Assembly: GCF_011090185.1 (NCBI RefSeq)
Contig: NZ_JAAFGS010000001.1
Coordinates: 496,001 to 560,000, forward strand
Direction: 5' to 3'
Origin: Saccharibacillus alkalitolerans
GTDB taxonomy: Bacteria; Bacillota; Bacilli; Paenibacillales; Paenibacillaceae
Length of the DNA stretch: 64,000 nucleotides
Below the pieces are notes generated by a model. That model was not told where the DNA came from and did no database searches. It saw nothing but the letters and a program-made list of their open reading frames with translations. The position numbers and the translations under genes are program-made. Shown piece by piece: positions 59,780-64,000 of this stretch (positions are counted from its first letter, which is position 1; each line of letters starts with the position of its first letter).

Positions 59780-61201
59780 ATGCAACCGCAGTTTCGGATA
59801 GAAAAGGATTTTCTGGGAGCCAAGCAGGTTCCTACGGACGCCTATTACGGCGTGCAGACGATGAGGGCGATCGAGAATTTTCCGATTACCGGCTACCGGA
59901 TTCACGAGTCGATGATTCGCGCGCTGGGCATCGTGAAAAAAGCGGCGGCGCTCGCGAACATGGAGGTGGGACGCCTGCAGGCTCATCTGGGCGCTCCGAT
60001 CGTGGAAGCGGCGGGCGAAGTGATGGACGGCGTATGGGACGCGCAGTTCATCGTCGACCCGATCCAGGGCGGCGCCGGAACGTCGATCAATATGAACGCC
60101 AACGAAGTGATCGCGAACCGCGCGCTGGAGTTGATGGGCAAGGCCAAGGGCGATTATTTCCATCTGAATCCGAACGTGCACGTCAATATGGCGCAGTCGA
60201 CCAACGACGTGTTCCCGACGGCGATCCATATCGCGGCGCTGTCGCTCGTCGAGAAGCTGGAAGACACCATGGAGCGTCTGCAGCGTTCGTTCGAAAACAA
60301 AGCCCGCGAGTTCGACCACATCATCAAAATGGGGCGTACCCACCTTCAGGACGCCGTTCCGATCCGTCTCGGGCAGGAATTCGCCGCCTACGCGCGGGTA
60401 CTGGGCCGCGACCTGCATCGGGTGCGCCGCTCCAAAGAGCTGCTGCACGAGGTCAATATGGGCGCGACGGCGATCGGTACCGGCCTGAACGCGGACGTTA
60501 ACTATATGAGCGCGGTCGTGGTCAAGCTGGCAGAGATCAGCGGCATGCCGCTGCGCCACGCCGAAGACCTGGTCGACGCGACGCAGAACACGGACGCCTA
60601 TACCGAGCTGTCGGGCGCGCTGAAGATCTGCATGATCAACCTGTCGAAGGTGGCCAACGACATCCGCCTGCTGGCTTCGGGCCCGCGCGCGGGATTGGCC
60701 GAGCTGAAGCTGCCGGAACGCCAGCCGGGCTCGTCGATCATGCCGGGCAAAGTCAATCCGGTCATGTGCGAAGTGGTCAATCAGACGGCGTTCCAGGTTA
60801 TCGGCAACGATCATACGATCTCGCTGGCGTCCGAAGCCGGACAGCTGGAACTGAACGTGATGGAGCCGGTGCTGGTGTTCAATCTGCTGCAGTCGATCAG
60901 CATCATGAACCAGGCGCTGACCGTGTTCCGCACGCACTGCATCGACGGCATCGAAGCCAACGAAGCGAACTGCGCCGAATACGTCGAGCGCAGCGTCGGC
61001 GTCATCACGGCGCTCAGTCCGTATCTGGGCTACGAGATCTGCGCCCGCATCGCCCGAGAGGCGATGACGACGGGGCGTTCCGTGCGCGATCTGTGCCTGA
61101 TGCACAACGTGCTGAGCGAGGAGGAGCTCGACATCATCTTGAATCCGTTCGAGATGACCAAGCCCGGCATCGCCGGTTCGTCGAAGCTGACGCGGGACTG
61201 A
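59780..61201 (+). CDS. aspA: Aspartate ammonia-lyase
   Basis: 473 aa from ATG 59780. The fumarase/aspartase signature GSSIMPGKVNP is present (about residue 317), with MAQSTNDVFPTAIHIA and KMGRTHLQDAVPI. The DAYYGVQTMRAIENFPI start is typical of aspartase rather than fumarase or argininosuccinate lyase. It releases ammonia from L-aspartate to give fumarate, in the cytosol. Stand-alone gene; no asparaginase beside it. Confidence 0.95.
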   Translation: MQPQFRIEKDFLGAKQVPTDAYYGVQTMRAIENFPITGYRIHESMIRALGIVKKAAALANMEVGRLQAHLGAPIVEAAGEVMDGVWDAQFIVDPIQGGAGTSINMNANEVIANRALELMGKAKGDYFHLNPNVHVNMAQSTNDVFPTAIHIAALSLVEKLEDTMERLQRSFENKAREFDHIIKMGRTHLQDAVPIRLGQEFAAYARVLGRDLHRVRRSKELLHEVNMGATAIGTGLNADVNYMSAVVVKLAEISGMPLRHAEDLVDATQNTDAYTELSGALKICMINLSKVANDIRLLASGPRAGLAELKLPERQPGSSIMPGKVNPVMCEVVNQTAFQVIGNDHTISLASEAGQLELNVMEPVLVFNLLQSISIMNQALTVFRTHCIDGIEANEANCAEYVERSVGVITALSPYLGYEICARIAREAMTTGRSVRDLCLMHNVLSEEELDIILNPFEMTKPGIAGSSKLTRD

Positions 61202-61248
61202 CCGCCTTTTCGGCAAGAACGCGGCCCGGCTCCCGGCGAAGAGAAACG

Positions 61249-61291
61249 GCCGCTTTCGCAACTTCGGAAGAAGTTGCGGAAGCGGCTTTTT
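61249..61291 (+). terminator. Terminator of aspA
   Basis: CCGCTTTCGCAACTTC-loop-GAAGTTGCGGAAGCGG then five T. Confidence 0.85.
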
Positions 61292-61560
61292 GCCGTGCGG
61301 AAATCGCTTCCGAAAAAAGCGCGGGCCGCGGCCGTTTCAAGTCGAAATCGTGCTAAAGAACGTCGGAATCGTGGAACCCCAAGAACGCTCTTCGAGGCTA
61401 CCATGGAATACAAGGAATAGGCTGCCAGGAGAGGGACGCCGTCATGCCGGAGACTGAAAAGGAACACGTGAAGCTATGAATGGAAAGGATTTACAAATCA
61501 AAAACGAGGGGTTATAGTGAAAAAGCGGCAGGGCATCGATACTTCGGGGAGGGAAGGCGC

Positions 61561-63873
61561 ATGAACATCCTGCACGATTTTCGTTCGCGCAAATATTTGC
61601 AGCGTATTCTGCTCAGCTTCATGCTGGTCGTCGCCGTGCTGGCCGCCGTCTCGCTGCTGCTCAATTCCAGCGCGCGAAGCCGGGTGATCGGCATGCAGGA
61701 AGACGCCGACCGGAAGCTGCTGACGCAGATCAACTACAATATCGAGAACATGAACGGTATCGTCACGAACCAGGCGGTATCGATGTACAACGACGAAGAA
61801 CTGATCGCGCTCAAGTCGGGCGGGGATTACAGGCAGAGCATCCTGAAGATCGGCCGGCTCAACCGCACGGTCGCGGCTTCGCCTTACCTGCATGCCGCCG
61901 TCTTTTACAACGGCGCGCAGCGGCGCTTCTTCTCGTCGATCAATCACGATCTGGCCAGCAACGAGATGCTGTACGGCGCGCTGCAGAATTATATGAAGAG
62001 CAGCTCCGTCGTGCCGAAGCTGCAGCTCGTGCCGCTCGATCTCGATGGAAGCGGCACGGGCATCGACGTGTTCGCCATGTTCATATACGACGGTCCGTCC
62101 GTCGGCTCCGTCAACGACAATCTGCTCATTCTTACCGTAAAGCCGGGCTGGATGCTCGACAACATGAAAGCGCTTAACCTTGTGTCGGAACGCAAAAACG
62201 ATCTGCTGTTTCTGGCGGACGGAAGCGGCCGTATTTTGCTGTCGACCGCCGGAGATCTGCCGGAAGGACTGGACGCGCGAAGCGAGCTGCTGCCGAAGAT
62301 CGCGTCTTCGAATCCGACGCTGGGCTCGTTTCCTTACGACAGCGGAGGCCAGAGGTACAAAGTCACTTATCTGAACCGGGCGACGAACAATTGGCAGATC
62401 GTCAGCCTGCAGAATGCGGACGAAGTGCTGGGCAGCGTTCGGCAGATGAAGTGGACGGAAGCGGTCGTGCTGCTGTCCGCGGTGACGTTCGCGGTGCTGC
62501 TGTCCGTGCTGTTCGCGCTGCGGCTGTACAAGCCGGTCGGGCAGCTGCTGTCGCTGGTTCCGGAGAGCGGGCGTCCCGCCGCGCGCGCCGGCGACGAGCT
62601 GACGCTGATCGCGGCGAACGTGACCGAAATGGCCGGGCGGCTCAAAGGGCTGGAGCAGGAGAGGGCTTCGCAGTCCAATATTGCCAAAAGCTATCATCTG
62701 CGCAGCCTGATTGGCGCAAGCGAAAGCTTGGACGAAGCGGCGTTTGCGCGCCTTCGCGAACAGTACGGACTCGACGTGTCCGTCGGCGCGCCGATGAGAC
62801 TGGCGCTGGCGCAGATCGACGATCTGCAGGGGCTCGCCGGCCGGCCGGGTTCCCGGATGGAATCGCTGCTGGCGTTCGCGGTGGCGAACGTGGGCCAGGA
62901 GCTGCTGCGGGAGTTCGGTTCCTGCGAAGCCGCGGAACTGAAAAGCGGGCATCTCCTCTTTATCGTCGGCGCGGAGCCTCGGGAACTGGACCGCCTCGGC
63001 GAGCGGTTCCGCGAACTGCAGGAGACGATCCGGCAGTATTACCGGACGTCGTTTACCGTGACGCTGACCGAACCCTTCTCCGATTACCGCGCGATCACGC
63101 CGATGTATCAGCAGGCCGTGCGCCATTCCGGCTACCGGATGATTTTGGGCCGCGGCTCGGTGATCGAGCCCGAGCAAATCCGAAATAACGAGGAGCGCGA
63201 AGCGCTGGAAATTCCGCAGGAACTGGAACGCCGGCTGAGCGAGGGGCTCAAAAGCGGCCGGCTCGAAGACGCGGAGCAGGCCGTGCGGAGCTGGCGGACG
63301 ACGCTGTCGGGCTTCAGCGCCGAAAACACGTTTTCCGCGGTGCTGCATTTGACGGTGACGCTCAGCGGCACGCTGGGCGAATTGAACCGCAACAATCTGC
63401 ATCCGCTGCCGGTCAATCTGCAGACCGTCAACCGGCGCATTTTGGAAAAGGAAACGCTGGACGAGATCGAAGAGGCGCTGCTGGAGATCGTGCGGGAAGT
63501 ATGCGGGCGAGGCCGCAGCGGGAGAGAAGACAAAAGCCGCCTGCTCGCCGAGACGGTCAAAGAGATCATCGACAAGCATTACGCCGATCCGGACCTCAAC
63601 GTGCAGCGGATCGCCGACATGCTGAAGGTCAGCACCATTTATCTCGGCCAGACGTTCAAGACGGAAGAAGGGCAGACGGTCGTCGACCGCATCAACGCTA
63701 CCCGATTGGCGCGGGCCAAAGATTACCTGGAGCAGCAGAGCCTGACCGTGACCGAGATCATGCAAAAAGTCGGATTCGGCAACGAAAGCTACTTTTACCG
63801 GCTGTTCAAAAAACGCTACGGCGCGACCCCGAAAGAATACCGGCTGAAATCGGCGATCGAGCGCAGCACATAG
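61561..63873 (+). CDS. Membrane-bound AraC-family regulator with extracellular sensor
   Basis: 770 aa from ATG 61561 (GGGAGGGAAGG upstream). TM1 at about 16-34 (ILLSFMLVVAVLAAVSLLL), an extracellular Cache-like domain (about 35-290), TM2 at about 298-320 (VVLLSAVTFAVLLSVLFAL), a HAMP-less cytosolic linker and coiled region, and two AraC-type helix-turn-helix motifs at the end (about 670-770: LNVQRIADMLKVSTIYLGQTFK and VTEIMQKVGFGNESYFYRLFK). This is the one-component regulator class abundant in Paenibacillus, usually controlling an adjacent carbohydrate transporter or glycosidase operon, which would lie to the right of the window. Confidence 0.92.
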   Translation: MNILHDFRSRKYLQRILLSFMLVVAVLAAVSLLLNSSARSRVIGMQEDADRKLLTQINYNIENMNGIVTNQAVSMYNDEELIALKSGGDYRQSILKIGRLNRTVAASPYLHAAVFYNGAQRRFFSSINHDLASNEMLYGALQNYMKSSSVVPKLQLVPLDLDGSGTGIDVFAMFIYDGPSVGSVNDNLLILTVKPGWMLDNMKALNLVSERKNDLLFLADGSGRILLSTAGDLPEGLDARSELLPKIASSNPTLGSFPYDSGGQRYKVTYLNRATNNWQIVSLQNADEVLGSVRQMKWTEAVVLLSAVTFAVLLSVLFALRLYKPVGQLLSLVPESGRPAARAGDELTLIAANVTEMAGRLKGLEQERASQSNIAKSYHLRSLIGASESLDEAAFARLREQYGLDVSVGAPMRLALAQIDDLQGLAGRPGSRMESLLAFAVANVGQELLREFGSCEAAELKSGHLLFIVGAEPRELDRLGERFRELQETIRQYYRTSFTVTLTEPFSDYRAITPMYQQAVRHSGYRMILGRGSVIEPEQIRNNEEREALEIPQELERRLSEGLKSGRLEDAEQAVRSWRTTLSGFSAENTFSAVLHLTVTLSGTLGELNRNNLHPLPVNLQTVNRRILEKETLDEIEEALLEIVREVCGRGRSGREDKSRLLAETVKEIIDKHYADPDLNVQRIADMLKVSTIYLGQTFKTEEGQTVVDRINATRLARAKDYLEQQSLTVTEIMQKVGFGNESYFYRLFKKRYGATPKEYRLKSAIERST

Positions 63874-63931
63874 TCTTGAACTTTTCGTTTATGCCCGGCG
63901 GTTTCGGCCGCGCAGCAGGCCCGTGCAGCAG

Positions 63932-63962
63932 GCCCGCAGCCCTTACCGGATGCGGGCTTTTG
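63932..63962 (+). terminator. Terminator of the AraC-type regulator
   Basis: GCCCGCA-loop-TGCGGGC then TTTTG. Two 13-bp near-identical units GCAGCAGGCCCG(T/C) occur at 63912-63937. Confidence 0.6.
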
Positions 63963-64000
63963 TCATGTCCCGCCTCCCGGACCGCTCGCTCTGCCGCAGC

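Noticed and set aside
59696-61261. 521-codon minus-strand frame across aspA
   Set aside because: Antisense shadow; aspA carries all fumarase/aspartase motifs.
63912-63937. Two 13-bp repeats before the last terminator as an attachment site
   Set aside because: Too short, GC-rich, no matching copy elsewhere and no integrase in the window.

Overview
The window looks like chromosome from a member of the Paenibacillaceae, possibly close to Paenibacillus or Saccharibacillus. This is inferred from gene content and signals: strong AGGAGG-type ribosome sites, frequent TTG/GTG starts, a T-box leader on thrS, the chorismate mutase-DAHP synthase fusion, Ald, a two-TM AraC-type regulator, and secreted proteins with the 'GQYP...SAFGAL' type domain. 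There is no tRNA, rRNA, integrase, transposase or CRISPR array.

Layout. (1) 1-912: the tail of an unknown gene and a four-TM protein. (2) 944-6793: a SorC-type regulator divergent from an MBL-fold hydrolase and an ABC importer (binding lipoprotein, fused permease, ATPase). (3) About 6.9-31 kb: a dense defence island. It holds a DUF4011 helicase with a C-terminal MTES_1575-type nuclease, a heptad-repeat protein, a complete type I restriction-modification operon (hsdR-hsdM-hsdS), a small basic protein followed by a coiled-coil/TIR protein, a convergent two-gene operon of a CAP12/PCTIR-like protein and a 66-aa protein, a Wadjet anti-plasmid system in the order jetD-A-B-C, a CPBP-type membrane protease and a second copy of the small basic protein. 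(4) 31.5-38.4 kb: an RRNPP-like receptor with an overlapping secreted propeptide, an orphan receptor paralogue, and three related secreted proteins. (5) 38.5-64 kb: mostly housekeeping and accessory genes: thrS, a coiled-coil protein, a beta-propeller surface protein, an amidohydrolase, an AAA ATPase/NusG-II operon under a palindromic Fur/Zur-like operator, a DUF2325 protein, a hybrid histidine kinase, two tandem serpins, aroA, ald-osmC, aspA and an AraC-type regulator.

The most promising lead is the small 'KVLQ...KSLAxSVLSQS' family. One copy sits directly upstream of the TIR gene and a second lies 79 nt downstream of the CPBP protease, so it may be a shared partner of different defence effectors. 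The neighbouring PCTIR gene is translationally coupled to a different small basic protein. The peptide-receptor pair next to the island is a second candidate for something new. All functional statements come from motif recognition by eye; no database search was run.
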